From VBAS01 sp963773465 (GTDB lineage Bacteria > Bacteroidota > Bacteroidia > Chitinophagales > Chitinophagaceae): a DNA stretch of 64,000 nucleotides. Position numbers and translations under genes: made by a program. Shown piece by piece: positions 1-9,685 of the stretch (the first letter of the stretch is position 1; each line of letters opens with the position of its first letter). Location of the stretch: assembly GCA_963773465.1 (NCBI GenBank), contig CAVZBF010000002.1, forward strand, positions 1,302,001-1,366,000, written 5' to 3'. The notes below the pieces were generated by a model that saw only the letters and a list, made by a program, of their open reading frames with translations, was not told the DNA's origin and did no database searches.

Positions 1-1
1 T

Positions 2-1993
2 TCAATGTTTGCTGTTGCAGGAAATGTATATAAGAATGTTCCGGCACTTTCTGCTTATGGTCTTGATCTGATAACAAGGGCCGAAGCTGCATGGGCAAGA
101 GCAAAGGTGACAACAAATAATTTTACAACATTTCAAACTGCCTGCGATGATGGCGACATAAAAAGTGGTGACGCTGATAACACAGCCGAACAACAACTTG
201 ACAACTTATTTGTAGCTGCCGTTTATTTATATGAAGCGACCGGTAATGCAGAATACAAAACGTTTGCTGAAACAAAGTATACAACTACCAATCCCTATAA
301 AATTAATTGGTGGGGGCCATACTGGATGCCCCAGCAATTAGCATTACTTAGATTAACATCCCTGCCTGGTATTTCTTCAACCGTTGTAAATAATATCCGC
401 AATCAGAAAGCCAATATGAATTATCAATATTCATATCCCACATACAATGCCGGTACAGATCTATACCGTTCTCATATGGATGATGCAGCATACCATTGGG
501 GACATAATCAGCCGCGTACAGGGGCAGGCCACATGAATCTTGATTTTATCACGTTTAATATTAATCCAGCAACGCATGCGCAATACAAAGAAGTAGCCGA
601 ACAGTATTTGCATTGGATGCATGGCGTAAATCCAATGGGCATGGTAATGTTGAGCAATATGTATAGTTATGGAGCTGAAAAATGCGCCAATGAAATTTAT
701 CATACGTGGTTTACTGATGGTTCTATTTGGGATAATTCTATAACATCACCCAATGGGCCAGCACCCGGTTATGTACCTGGCGGGCCCAACAAAAGTTACA
801 GCGGATCGGTTGCGGGAATAACAACACAACCTCCTCAAAAAGCGTATAAAGATTGGAATACCGGCTTCCCGGAAAATTCATGGGAAATAACAGAACCTTC
901 TATTTATTGCCAGGCCTCTTATGTAATGTTGCTGGCAAGATTAATGACTGGAACTTCAACACCGGGAGATACGGAAGCCCCCACTGCGCCAACAAACCTT
1001 ATAGCTTCTAACATTACTCAAAACAGTTTGACATTAACATGGACTGCTTCCACAGATAATGTTGCTGTTGTTGCTTACGAAGTTTACCAGGGTTCAACGC
1101 TGTTAAATGGAAATGTTGCGGCAACAAATTATAATGTTACCGGTTTAACCTGCAATACAACTTACAATTTCACAGTAAAAGCAAGAGATGCAGCCGGCAA
1201 TGTCTCCGCAAGCAGCAATACTGCATCTGCCACCACAGCTGGTTGCCCTGTAATCGTAACTAATCAAATATATGATGATGTAATTGGTGCAGACTGGAGT
1301 GATATATCAACAGGATCAGTCCGCAATTTCAACAATACATCTCCTGTACATGCGGGTGCAAAATCTGTTCGCGTAGATTACAGCAGCAATGGAACGCTTG
1401 CTTTCAATAAAGGAACTGCCGTTACTACTACTTCCACTACACAACTGCGTTTCTGGGTTTACAACACAAATAAAAACGGAATCAAAATATATACGCATAA
1501 TAGTGCCGGTGTAAAGAGTACCGAGATAATTTTAAAACCGGCAAGGAACAGATGGGTTGAAGTTATTGTAACGCAAAGTCAATTAGGCAATCCTTCATCT
1601 ATTCAAAAAGTAACGATACAGAATAATGCGACTTCTGCTACTACAATGTATTTTGATGATATAAAATTGTCGAATGTCGTTGTATCGGGTCCTGGTTCCA
1701 GGAGTTCAACGTCGGCGATACAAAATGAAGTTGATGCAGTTTGGAAAAACTGGAGAGTATTTCCAAACCCTGTAAATGACCAACTGAATATTGAATTCAA
1801 TGCTGAGCAAACGGGAACCGCTGTTGCGGAATTATTCGATTATACCGGCAGGACCGTTTACAAAAAAACATTTACAATAAATGCGGGTTATAATCAAAGA
1901 CAGATCAAACTACCAGCGCTTTCTTCGGGTGTCTATTATTTACGAGTGAACAGTAATAAACTAATAAAAACAGAACCGATACTGATCCGTTAA
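2..1993 (+). CDS. Glycoside hydrolase family 9 enzyme, C-terminal part, with Fn3 and T9SS sorting domain (5' truncated by window)
   Basis: The reading frame is open to the left edge, so the N-terminus lies outside. About 320 residues look like the C-terminal half of a GH9 (alpha/alpha)6 catalytic domain: YHWGHN, a HGVNPMGM segment, and WNTGFPENSWEITEPS near residue 290, where GH9 enzymes carry the catalytic Glu (WEITE). A fibronectin type III domain follows (about 322-412), then a beta-rich module ending YFDDIKLS (about 420-560) that may bind carbohydrate. The last 75 residues (VFPNPVNDQL to the end) form a type A T9SS sorting domain, so the protein is probably exported to the surface or medium. 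Likely role: endo-acting cleavage of beta-glucan or a related polysaccharide. The family call is fairly firm; the substrate is not known. The N-terminal catalytic Asp residues cannot be checked. Confidence 0.85.
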   Translation, partial: SMFAVAGNVYKNVPALSAYGLDLITRAEAAWARAKVTTNNFTTFQTACDDGDIKSGDADNTAEQQLDNLFVAAVYLYEATGNAEYKTFAETKYTTTNPYKINWWGPYWMPQQLALLRLTSLPGISSTVVNNIRNQKANMNYQYSYPTYNAGTDLYRSHMDDAAYHWGHNQPRTGAGHMNLDFITFNINPATHAQYKEVAEQYLHWMHGVNPMGMVMLSNMYSYGAEKCANEIYHTWFTDGSIWDNSITSPNGPAPGYVPGGPNKSYSGSVAGITTQPPQKAYKDWNTGFPENSWEITEPSIYCQASYVMLLARLMTGTSTPGDTEAPTAPTNLIASNITQNSLTLTWTASTDNVAVVAYEVYQGSTLLNGNVAATNYNVTGLTCNTTYNFTVKARDAAGNVSASSNTASATTAGCPVIVTNQIYDDVIGADWSDISTGSVRNFNNTSPVHAGAKSVRVDYSSNGTLAFNKGTAVTTTSTTQLRFWVYNTNKNGIKIYTHNSAGVKSTEIILKPARNRWVEVIVTQSQLGNPSSIQKVTIQNNATSATTMYFDDIKLSNVVVSGPGSRSSTSAIQNEVDAVWKNWRVFPNPVNDQLNIEFNAEQTGTAVAELFDYTGRTVYKKTFTINAGYNQRQIKLPALSSGVYYLRVNSNKLIKTEPILIR

Positions 1994-2000
1994 ATTTTAA

Positions 2001-2025
2001 AGCCCCGTTATACGGGGCTTTTTTT
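2001..2025 (+). terminator. Rho-independent terminator of the GH9 gene
   Basis: Eight bases after the stop, AGCCCCGT-TAT-ACGGGGCT forms an 8 bp GC-rich stem followed by a run of T. Confidence 0.9.
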
Positions 2026-2052
2026 AGTGCAATAAAATATTTGAAACCGATT

Positions 2053-2271
2053 CTACCTGAAAACTTCTGGTTGTTGAAAGCTCTCCGCAACTTTGGGAGT
2101 AATATTTACTACAAGAAAATCTGCCGGGGAACCGTGCTGCATAATTAATTCCCGGTATTTTGTTTTGAGATTTCTTTTAAACGTACCAAGGTAACCTGGC
2201 TTAGAGATTCTCCCTGGATCGAGCCTTACTGATTCGACGTGATCATTTCCTATGTACATCATTAGTTGCAT
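2053..2271 (-). CDS. Small hypothetical protein (72 aa)
   Basis: I do not recognise this protein. It is a 72-residue reading frame convergent with the GH9 gene, without signal peptide or membrane segment. Its composition (RLDPGRISKPGYLG, ADFLVVNITPK) looks like a real globular protein, and no gene overlaps it on the other strand. The start ATG lies at 2269-2271 without a clear ribosome binding site. It could be a fragment of a longer protein. Confidence 0.4.
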   Translation of the reverse strand: MQLMMYIGNDHVESVRLDPGRISKPGYLGTFKRNLKTKYRELIMQHGSPADFLVVNITPKVAESFQQPEVFR

Positions 2272-2471
2272 AGAGGTGAAGTGGTATACAAAACAACTCG
2301 ATTTTCAGTTCTATCGCAATACCAAGTAGTACTCTATTTTAAAAAGTAAGTTTACTAATAAAGCTGCGGTTTCCCGGGTTACATGAAGTACTATTGCTTT
2401 CCGAAGGTTTCTAAATCCCTAAAAATCAATATCGCTAATCTTCGTAATTTGGTGACAGTAAATCTTCAGCC
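2272..2471. other. Intergenic region without recognised features
   Basis: AT-rich spacer between the small minus-strand gene and the plus-strand aldolase-like gene. No clear TAnnTTTG promoter, repeat or RNA was seen. Confidence 0.4.
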
Positions 2472-3653
2472 ATGAAATCATTAAACAGAAGAAATTTCTT
2501 AAAAGCTTCAGGACTTACTGTATTGCCTGTTGCCTTACCCTCAGTGTCCATATTTGCTAATAATTCAGATAAAAGTGCTGCCCCTGCGAATGAGCCAATC
2601 GTAAAGTTTTTTGGAGACGGTGAATTTTATGATGGCCTGCCTTACCTGGAACAGTTACAAGCCGCAAATAACAAGCAACAGCTTAAAGTAGATCGATACG
2701 GATCAGGCGGCGCAGTGGAAGAATTAGAAAAAAAATTCCAGGCAATTACCGGTAAAGAAAAAGCGATCTATATGCCAAGCGGAACGATGGCAAATCAATT
2801 TGCTATTGCCATGCTTAGCGGTGAGAATACAAAAGTTTTTGTACAGGATACAAGTCATGTGTACCGTGATGAAGCAGACGCGGCGCAATCAATTTTTAAT
2901 AAACGCCTGATGCCGCTGGCAAAGAATCAAACTTTTTTTACGGTTGAAGAATTAAAAAAAGCGATTGAAAATTTGGATAGCGAAGAAGTGTTCAAAAGTG
3001 GTCTTGGGTGTGTTTCAATTGAAAACCCGGTACGCCGCACAGATGGCAAAATGGTTCCTATTGAAGAAATAAAAAAGATAAGTGAATATTGCCGCAGTAA
3101 AAATATCAAGCTCCATCTTGATGGTGCGAGAATCTACATGGCTTCCGCATGGTCTGGTATTTCCATAAAAGAATACTCGAACTATTTCGACACAGTATAC
3201 ATCTCCTTATATAAATATCTTGGTGCAAGCGGCGGCGCCATTCTTTGCGGCGATAAGTCATTGATTGAAAAAATGCCGCACATGATCAAAATACATGGCG
3301 GTAATATGTTTGGCAATTGGTTAAATGCTGCGATGGCTTCCTACAAACTTGATACTATTGAAGAAAAACTGCAGGAGTCTATCAAAAGATCAAAAGAAAT
3401 TTTTGCTGCATTAAATCAAGTGCCGGGAATAAAGATTTCACCCTTAGAGGACGGTACAAATATTTACAGCATGAAATTTCCCTCCGGCCTTAATGTGCAA
3501 AAACTGGGAGAGTCATTCAACAATTATTTTATCCGCATACCACGGCCAAATGAAAATGGTGAAACAAAAATTTCAGTAAATGAAACTTTGCTTTATCGTG
3601 AACCGAAATATATTATTGATGCGATCAAAGATTCACTCAGTAAATCAAAATGA
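2472..3653 (+). CDS. Threonine-aldolase-like (beta-eliminating lyase family) PLP enzyme with Tat-type signal
   Basis: A fold-type I PLP enzyme of the beta-eliminating lyase / L-allo-threonine aldolase family. The family cleaves L-threonine or related beta-hydroxy amino acids to glycine and an aldehyde. Visible features: KAIYMPSGTMANQ (cofactor phosphate region), LHLDGARI with Asp about 217, and VYISLYKYLGAS with the probable Schiff-base Lys about 248. The family's usual S-x-x-K-G-L-G motif is altered to S-L-Y-K-Y-L-G. The N-terminus carries a twin-arginine signal (RRNFLKASG, hydrophobic stretch, then SIFANN), which is unusual because these enzymes are normally cytoplasmic. Export of a folded, cofactor-loaded enzyme would fit the Tat route. 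The stop overlaps the next ORF, and the S9 peptidase follows. Substrate unknown. Confidence 0.75.
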   Translation: MKSLNRRNFLKASGLTVLPVALPSVSIFANNSDKSAAPANEPIVKFFGDGEFYDGLPYLEQLQAANNKQQLKVDRYGSGGAVEELEKKFQAITGKEKAIYMPSGTMANQFAIAMLSGENTKVFVQDTSHVYRDEADAAQSIFNKRLMPLAKNQTFFTVEELKKAIENLDSEEVFKSGLGCVSIENPVRRTDGKMVPIEEIKKISEYCRSKNIKLHLDGARIYMASAWSGISIKEYSNYFDTVYISLYKYLGASGGAILCGDKSLIEKMPHMIKIHGGNMFGNWLNAAMASYKLDTIEEKLQESIKRSKEIFAALNQVPGIKISPLEDGTNIYSMKFPSGLNVQKLGESFNNYFIRIPRPNENGETKISVNETLLYREPKYIIDAIKDSLSKSK

Positions 3654-3691
3654 TCTGCACTTACTATTCAAATAAATTCAAACCTGTTTGT

Positions 3692-5762
3692 ATGAGAAAA
3701 ATATTTTTTATCGTTGCGATCCTTTCCTCCGCTATTTTATTCGGGCAAAAAGATGCTTCTGTTTCATTTGAAAAATGGATAAGTCTTAAAGGTGTTGGAG
3801 GACCGGTCATTTCTCCCGATGGAAAAATAATTGTCTATAACATGTCAAGTACCGACTGGGCAAATAATACATATGACAATGAGCTTTGGATGGTGAAAGA
3901 TGGTGAAGCTCCAATTCAGTTGACAAGAACAAATAAAAACAGCAGTGGCAACGCTGCCTTTACGCCCGATGGAAAATACGTAAGTTTTATCGCAGACAGG
4001 GGAGACAAAAGACAGATCTATATCATTTCCGTGTCAGGAGGTGAAGCGATCCAGGTTACAAAAGATGAAGATGGTATTAACAGCTATGCATGGAATCCGG
4101 ATGGAACAAAAATTGCTTATAGTAAAACACAGCCGAAAAGTAAAAAGGATAAAACAAAAGAAGAAAGGTTTGGTGCATTTGGAGTAGAAGGTGAAGAATA
4201 CCAGCAGACGCATTTATGGATATTGAATTTTAATTATGATTCCGTTTTTTTAGCAGGCCAGCTCCCCTGCTATTCAACAAAAGACACAAGCAAAACAAAC
4301 AAAAGCCCGGATTGTGTTTCATTACCTGTGGCAAAGCCTTTGACCGAAGGGAATTTTAATGTTGGCGGATTTTACTGGAGCCGTGATGGAAAACAAATTG
4401 CTTTCAATCGTCAAAATGATCCACTGATCAATTCAGGCATTACATCAGATATTGTGCTGATCGAAATCATATCAAAAAAAATGACGACAGTAATAAGCAA
4501 TCCTGTTGGTGATTTCTTTACTGCATGGAGCCCGGATGGAAACGCATTTGTTTATTCCAGTTTAGTTGATGATTCAGTTTCCAACTTTTATAAAAACAAC
4601 CGTTTATTTATTTATGATCTTTCGGCTAAATCAAGTTTAGAGATCGCAAAAGATATTGATGAGAATAAATCTGTTTCAGAATGGAATAAAGCGGGATTGT
4701 TTATTGGTGCTTTTGATAAAACAAAATTTAAGTTATATAGCGTAAACACAAAAACAGGAGCTACTGAAAATATTCCAATGTCAATAGATCTTCCTGGGGG
4801 AATTGCTTTTAGTAAAAATTCAGATGCCATCGCAGTATCAGGAAGAAATTATACTGGTTTAAATGAAATTTATTCATGGCGTTTGAAACAACCGCTAAAG
4901 CAAATTACCAATAGTTCAGCGCAGATCAAAGACTGGAACACACCGGTAAATGAAGTGATTCAATGGAAAAGTAAAGATGGAGCAGAGATCGAAGGCGTTT
5001 TATTAAAACCAAAAAACTATGATCCAAAAAAGAAATATCCTTTGCTCGTCGTGATCCATGGCGGTCCGACAGGCATCGATCTTCCGGAGCCAACGCCAAC
5101 TTATGTATATCCCATTATGCAATGGGTGGAAAAAGGCGCACTTGTTTTACGGGTTAATTATCGCGGCAGCGCAGGTTATGGTGGAAAATTCCGTGCATTA
5201 AATGTTCGCAATCTTGGTGTGGGCGATATGTGGGATGTTGTAAGCGGCGTTGAATATCTCAGGAGTAAAAACATGATCGATACATCACGAATGGGTTGTA
5301 TGGGTTGGAGCCAGGGCGGATATATCTCGGCCTTTCTCACGACAAATACAAATATGTTTAAAGCGATTTCCGTTGGTGCCGGTATTTCCAATTGGGTAAC
5401 TTATTATGTAAATACAGATATCACACCATTTACCCGTCAATACTTACAGGCAACACCATGGAGCGATATGGATATTTATTTAAAGACATCGCCGATGACA
5501 AACATAAATAAGGCAAGTACACCAACTTTGATCCAGCATGGTGAATTTGATAAGACGAGTTCCTATTCCAAATGCGTATGAACTATATCGCGGGTTGCAG
5601 GATAGAAAAATTCCATCAAAGCTGATTGTGTACAAAGGTTTCGGTCATGGCATCAATAAACCCAAAGAAAGATTAGCTGCAGTATGGCATAACTGGCAAT
5701 GGTTTAATCAATATGTTTTTGGAGAAAAGGAAGAAACAATGGCGTTAGATGATAAATTTTAA
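3692..5762 (+). CDS. S9 family (prolyl oligopeptidase-type) peptidase, one frameshift near 5550
   Basis: A secreted or periplasmic serine peptidase of about 690 residues. The ATG at 3692 gives a proper signal peptide (MRKIFFIVAILSSAILFGQ), unlike the ATG at 3650, which adds an unrelated extension. The N-terminal half has WD40/TolB-like propeller repeats (PDGKIIVYN, PDGKYVSFI, WNPDGTKIAYS, WSPDGNAFVYS). The C-terminal alpha/beta hydrolase has HGGP, GWSQGGY (Ser about 540), HGEFDK with the Asp, and GFGHG with the His. The frame breaks just after HGEFDK and continues at +1 as RVPIPNAYELYR, exactly as intact relatives read, so a single extra base near 5550 explains the break. It probably cleaves short peptides. 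It follows the aldolase-like gene directly and may share its transcript. Confidence 0.85.
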
Positions 5763-5766
5763 TCCC

Positions 5767-6513
5767 CTATTTTTTTGTAACCGGGTTCTTCTTAGCATAC
5801 TTTTCCCAGGCAGAAAATACTTTTAACTCCTCCGGTGTAAGTTTATCAGAAGCGAATTCCAATTGTGCTTTAACCCAAGTTGTTTTTGGAATAATCTTAG
5901 ATTCAAACATGACAAGTGGACATCCCATTTTCTCACTAAAAGCCTTGTCAAATTGAAAAATAGAACTTTTTTTATCACATCTTAAATATCCTATAAAAAT
6001 TGATGTTTTCTCTCCGTCCTCAGTTGATACTTTTCTTGAACGTTTAAAGCGTTTGTAAGAAATGTTGTTGATGATTGTATCAGGTAAGTTTTCTGGATTG
6101 TAGTCAGGTACTAATTGAGTGTATGCATAAAAATTCCATCCTCCGTCGATGTGAACGGTATCATCCTGTATATACTTCCTTAGTAATGTTGCTGTATCTG
6201 AAAATGAGCTATACTCATAAAATGATTTAGTTCTCAGATCAATAAAAATATATTTATCCAGAATAAATTCCCAGGTTTCATTTTTATAAGGATCGGTATG
6301 AATAGATAAATGATTGGCTTCTTCAATTATCAGGCTGTCTTTATGCCATACTTTAAAATCCTTAATGTATTTAGGTAATACAAAGCTATCGGATAAAGCA
6401 TCGTAAGTTCTGGTTTTGTGAATTACCACGCCCGCATTCTTATAATTATTTTGAGCCTTACAAGAAGTAAGGCTCAAAATAAAAACTAGCACTTTAAGAT
6501 GAATATTTTTCAT
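5767..6513 (-). CDS. Putative lipoprotein of unknown function (248 aa)
   Basis: Not recognised. A hydrophobic N-terminus ends in a lipobox (SLTSC at residues 14-18), so it should be a lipoprotein, or a secreted protein if Cys18 is not modified. The mature part is soluble, rich in aromatic and charged residues, with few cysteines. It lies 31 bp downstream of the Gly-rich-linker lipoprotein on the same strand, suggesting one transcript and a functional pair. It converges on the S9 peptidase with only 4 bp between the stops and no obvious terminator. See the finding on paired lipoproteins for a speculative immunity role. Confidence 0.65.
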   Translation of the reverse strand: MKNIHLKVLVFILSLTSCKAQNNYKNAGVVIHKTRTYDALSDSFVLPKYIKDFKVWHKDSLIIEEANHLSIHTDPYKNETWEFILDKYIFIDLRTKSFYEYSSFSDTATLLRKYIQDDTVHIDGGWNFYAYTQLVPDYNPENLPDTIINNISYKRFKRSRKVSTEDGEKTSIFIGYLRCDKKSSIFQFDKAFSEKMGCPLVMFESKIIPKTTWVKAQLEFASDKLTPEELKVFSAWEKYAKKNPVTKK

Positions 6514-6544
6514 TTAAACAATCTTAAACCATAATAAAGCTCAT

Positions 6545-7663
6545 CTACGGATATTCAACATAGAAAAACCATACCTTAAAATTATCTAAATATGCGTCAG
6601 GAAAAGAAGCAAAAGTTATTTTTCCCTTCACGGTGCTTTTTGCAAGGCCACCGGAACTTTGCAACACAACAGTCGCCTGCAATTGAGTCCATGTACCATA
6701 TGGCAAACCAGGTTCATTTTGCACATTGTTAATTATTGCTGACGTGTTATGAGTGATGCCGGTAAAATATCCCCCGTTAGGACCGGGTTCAGTACGAACG
6801 CCGTTGAGAGTTTCAAATGATTTAACCTGCCAAAAGCCTTGCCCACTAGCTCCCACAACCCAATCAACTCCTTTTGGTGGAAGTTCAGTGCCTCCGCCTC
6901 CACCACTTCCACCCCCACAATTAAATCTATAACTTCTGCCATTAGCCAATTTAACTTCAGTACACATATCATCACAAGATGTACCGACATATTCCTCAGT
7001 TGAATAATGTGAACCATCGGTAAAATAGATAGTTGTAGTTAGAAACCAATTAATACACTGATTTACTTTTTCGTTTGCGCTGGTTGCGGATTCTCTTGCT
7101 TCGACTATTCCATAAGAAAATGGCCTTTTATCTTTATATCCTATTTCCCAAATTAATTTGTCCTTTATACTTAAGAAAGAAAATTTCCCATCATGATCCA
7201 GTGATTCATGATTAAATATTTTATAAAAAGTGTTTTTGGGAACTGCCGTAATTGATTGTCTGTTATCAGGAAGGAACTGAACTATATTTCCCTTACGAAT
7301 GCTATCATTTTCATTAATGATAAAAACTGCATTGGTAATTTTATACTTGCCTACGTTATATCCCGAATAAAACGCATCTTTAAGTGGCACTACGCAAAAC
7401 TTTTCCTTATTGTTTAATTTTTCAAAACTTAGCTTATTAAAGTCTAAACTCTCTCTTACTGATTCTAGAATTGCCTTGCTTTGCTTACTTGTATCTGCTT
7501 GCTTATTCTCATCAAGCCAGGAATTTATTTTAGCAATCATTGCAAGATTTGATACCCGGGTTTCATTATTTGTTGTCGTTTCTTTTCGGCATGAATTGAA
7601 GAGTAGCATTAATGATGAGACAAAAAGAAACGTTACAAGGCGAGAAATGCTTGAGTGTTTCAT
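6545..7663 (-). CDS. Lipoprotein with Gly-rich linker, unknown function (372 aa)
   Basis: Not recognised at family level. It starts with a signal peptide and lipobox (LLFNSC, followed by RKE). An N-terminal domain of about 220 residues is followed by a short Cys-containing stretch (TSCDDMC, FNCGGG), a Gly-rich linker around residues 250-260 (GGGSGGGGG), and a C-terminal beta-rich domain of about 110 residues. A conserved-looking front, glycine linker and separate tail is the same plan seen in the zincin lipoprotein at 41061-42857, and the leaders of both genes carry a related AAAAGGTTTTGG-type element just before the start. The downstream gene is a small secreted protein. No enzymatic motif was seen. 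Confidence 0.65.
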   Translation of the reverse strand: MKHSSISRLVTFLFVSSLMLLFNSCRKETTTNNETRVSNLAMIAKINSWLDENKQADTSKQSKAILESVRESLDFNKLSFEKLNNKEKFCVVPLKDAFYSGYNVGKYKITNAVFIINENDSIRKGNIVQFLPDNRQSITAVPKNTFYKIFNHESLDHDGKFSFLSIKDKLIWEIGYKDKRPFSYGIVEARESATSANEKVNQCINWFLTTTIYFTDGSHYSTEEYVGTSCDDMCTEVKLANGRSYRFNCGGGSGGGGGTELPPKGVDWVVGASGQGFWQVKSFETLNGVRTEPGPNGGYFTGITHNTSAIINNVQNEPGLPYGTWTQLQATVVLQSSGGLAKSTVKGKITFASFPDAYLDNFKVWFFYVEYP

Positions 7664-7776
7664 TTTAAAAGGTTTTGGTTAATGGAGAATCGAAGTTGGA
7701 AAAAAAAAATTGATCCAGCCAAAAATTTTCCGCCCTTTTTTCTAAAATCCCCCAAAAGTGGTATGTAAAGAACAAC

Positions 7777-9624
7777 TCATCTTTTCAAAAAGTCAGAATA
7801 TACTTTTTGCATCAGTGCTTTCGCGATCTTTTCATGTTCTTTAGTTGATCTTCCTTCTTCAAATACAATTCTGTTACCTGCATTATCAAATAATGTGCGG
7901 CTGCTATCGGTCACAAAACCTATCCCGTCATTGTACGTAAAAAAAGCCCAGTGTTTTGAAGTGGAATCAAAAACATTTTTTCCAAATGGAAATGGATTTG
8001 TTGTGAAATGAAGTTGCTGGGTTAAACTGCCCGCCATATCAAGCTGGTTAACTGTTTTATCAACAACAACATTTTGTTTTTTTAAAGCGCCCCCAAGCCA
8101 TAATACGGGAATACGATAATCGTCAGCCCGTTTTCCTGTTATTGGTAAGTAATGCCCATGATCTGCAGAAATAATTACAATAGTATTTTGCCATGCAGGC
8201 ATTTTTTTTAATTCATTTATAAAATTGTAAACGACAGAGTCGGTATAGTGAAGTGAATTAAAAAACTTTGTTTCCTTACTGCTTCCCTCAAAAACAGTCG
8301 GTACTGGTGTTTCAAACGGCTCATGACTGCTTATTGTAAGCCACCCGGTAAAAAAAGGTTGCTTCATTTTTGGAATATCATTTACTAGTTTTTTCATTAC
8401 CACTTCATCATGAGCGCCCCATTTGGAATTCATGTCAGCATGGCTAAAATTTTCTTTTGTTATCAGCTCGTCGAATCGCTGGCCTTTTAAATAACTTTTA
8501 ATATTCATAAACTCTGGCTCTCCGCCATAATAAAAATGAGTAGCATATCCATGCTCGAAAAATAAGTGGCCCAACCCTGGCAGCCTGGAAGTTTTTTCAG
8601 GATAACTTACAATCGACTCTTTTGGTAAAGCCGGGTAACTGCTTAATACCGCACTAATGCCTTTATCTGTTCTGTCGCCGGAAGAATAACAATTACTAAA
8701 ATAAATACCCTCCTTAATTAATTCAGGGAAATATTTGATCACCGGTTTTCCATCAATACTTTTATTTAAAACTTTTTCAGTAAAGCTTTCCCAAATCAGT
8801 ATAATAACATTGGGCTTTGCATTGTTGCTGTCATTAATTACCTGTTCTGTTTTTCCTTCTGCTACAAACAAGGCTTTAACAACTGCATCGGCTTCTGCTT
8901 CATCCATGTATTTATAAAGATCTTTATTCAGGTGTTTCATCTTTGTAACCGCATGCATAAAATTCCATGAAGCATTCACTGCAGCATTATTTGCATACTG
9001 ATCATTGCAGAAATAAACGCTGCTTTGATTTATCGGGGCCAATTGAAAGCCTCCGCGAATAGGAATAATTAACGAGCCCGTAAATACTATCAACAATAAT
9101 ATCTGTACAAACCGGTATTTATTATTTGATAAGAGAACAATTGATCTTGAAATGGTTTTCCGGAAAATCCAAAAGAGCAATAGATAGATGATCAATACAC
9201 CAAGCAGCATCCAAAATATGGGGAGATGACTAATCGAGGCCCATGCCTCAGAGGGAGATGACAAATATTTCAACCCGGTACCATCAAGCCTTGTTCCCCA
9301 TGCTTTAAAGCTTTCTTCATCGGCAATTACCATTAACAATTGGATGAACAGAATAATTCCTGTATAAAGAAAATAGATAAATTTTTTTCTGAGAAAAGGG
9401 ATGAACACAGCTCCAATCACAAACAGGCACACCAACAAAGTAAGATAAGCTGCCATGGAAATATCCAGCTTCAATCCATACCATAAACTTTGAAATAACA
9501 ATGAGGAAGGAGCTTCTTTTGCATATGGCAACGTAGACAAAAGAAAAAACACCCGGGCAAATTCAAAAAATATTACCCAGGTAAAAAGATAAATAAGCAG
9601 GAACAATATCTTCTTCAGCATCAC
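7777..9624 (-). CDS. LTA-synthase-family membrane phosphotransferase / sulfatase-like protein
   Basis: A 615-residue protein with five predicted N-terminal membrane segments (to about residue 200) and a C-terminal alkaline-phosphatase-superfamily domain facing the periplasm. Motifs: NVIILIWESF (first metal Glu), SSGDRTDKG (nucleophile Thr) and ISADHGHYLP (metal Asp/His). This is the LtaS/MdoB family. Gram-negative members transfer phosphoglycerol or phosphoethanolamine onto glycans or lipids, or hydrolyse such groups. Bacteroidota lack lipoteichoic acid, so an envelope-glycan or lipid A type target is more likely (inference). It follows nusG on the same strand but is separated from it by a strong terminator, so it is probably transcribed on its own. 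Confidence 0.85.
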   Translation of the reverse strand: MMLKKILFLLIYLFTWVIFFEFARVFFLLSTLPYAKEAPSSLLFQSLWYGLKLDISMAAYLTLLVCLFVIGAVFIPFLRKKFIYFLYTGIILFIQLLMVIADEESFKAWGTRLDGTGLKYLSSPSEAWASISHLPIFWMLLGVLIIYLLLFWIFRKTISRSIVLLSNNKYRFVQILLLIVFTGSLIIPIRGGFQLAPINQSSVYFCNDQYANNAAVNASWNFMHAVTKMKHLNKDLYKYMDEAEADAVVKALFVAEGKTEQVINDSNNAKPNVIILIWESFTEKVLNKSIDGKPVIKYFPELIKEGIYFSNCYSSGDRTDKGISAVLSSYPALPKESIVSYPEKTSRLPGLGHLFFEHGYATHFYYGGEPEFMNIKSYLKGQRFDELITKENFSHADMNSKWGAHDEVVMKKLVNDIPKMKQPFFTGWLTISSHEPFETPVPTVFEGSSKETKFFNSLHYTDSVVYNFINELKKMPAWQNTIVIISADHGHYLPITGKRADDYRIPVLWLGGALKKQNVVVDKTVNQLDMAGSLTQQLHFTTNPFPFGKNVFDSTSKHWAFFTYNDGIGFVTDSSRTLFDNAGNRIVFEEGRSTKEHEKIAKALMQKVYSDFLKR

Positions 9625-9632
9625 ATAAAATT

Positions 9633-9663
9633 AAAAAAGCATCCCGATAAACCGGGATGCTTT
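9633..9663 (-). terminator. Terminator after nusG
   Basis: On the minus strand a stem built on GCATCCCGG / CCGGGATGC-type pairing with a 4-base loop ends in six T. It lies between the nusG stop and the LTA-synthase-like start and should end the tuf-secE-nusG transcript. Confidence 0.85.
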
Positions 9664-9685
9664 CTTTATAAATTAATTTACTCAA

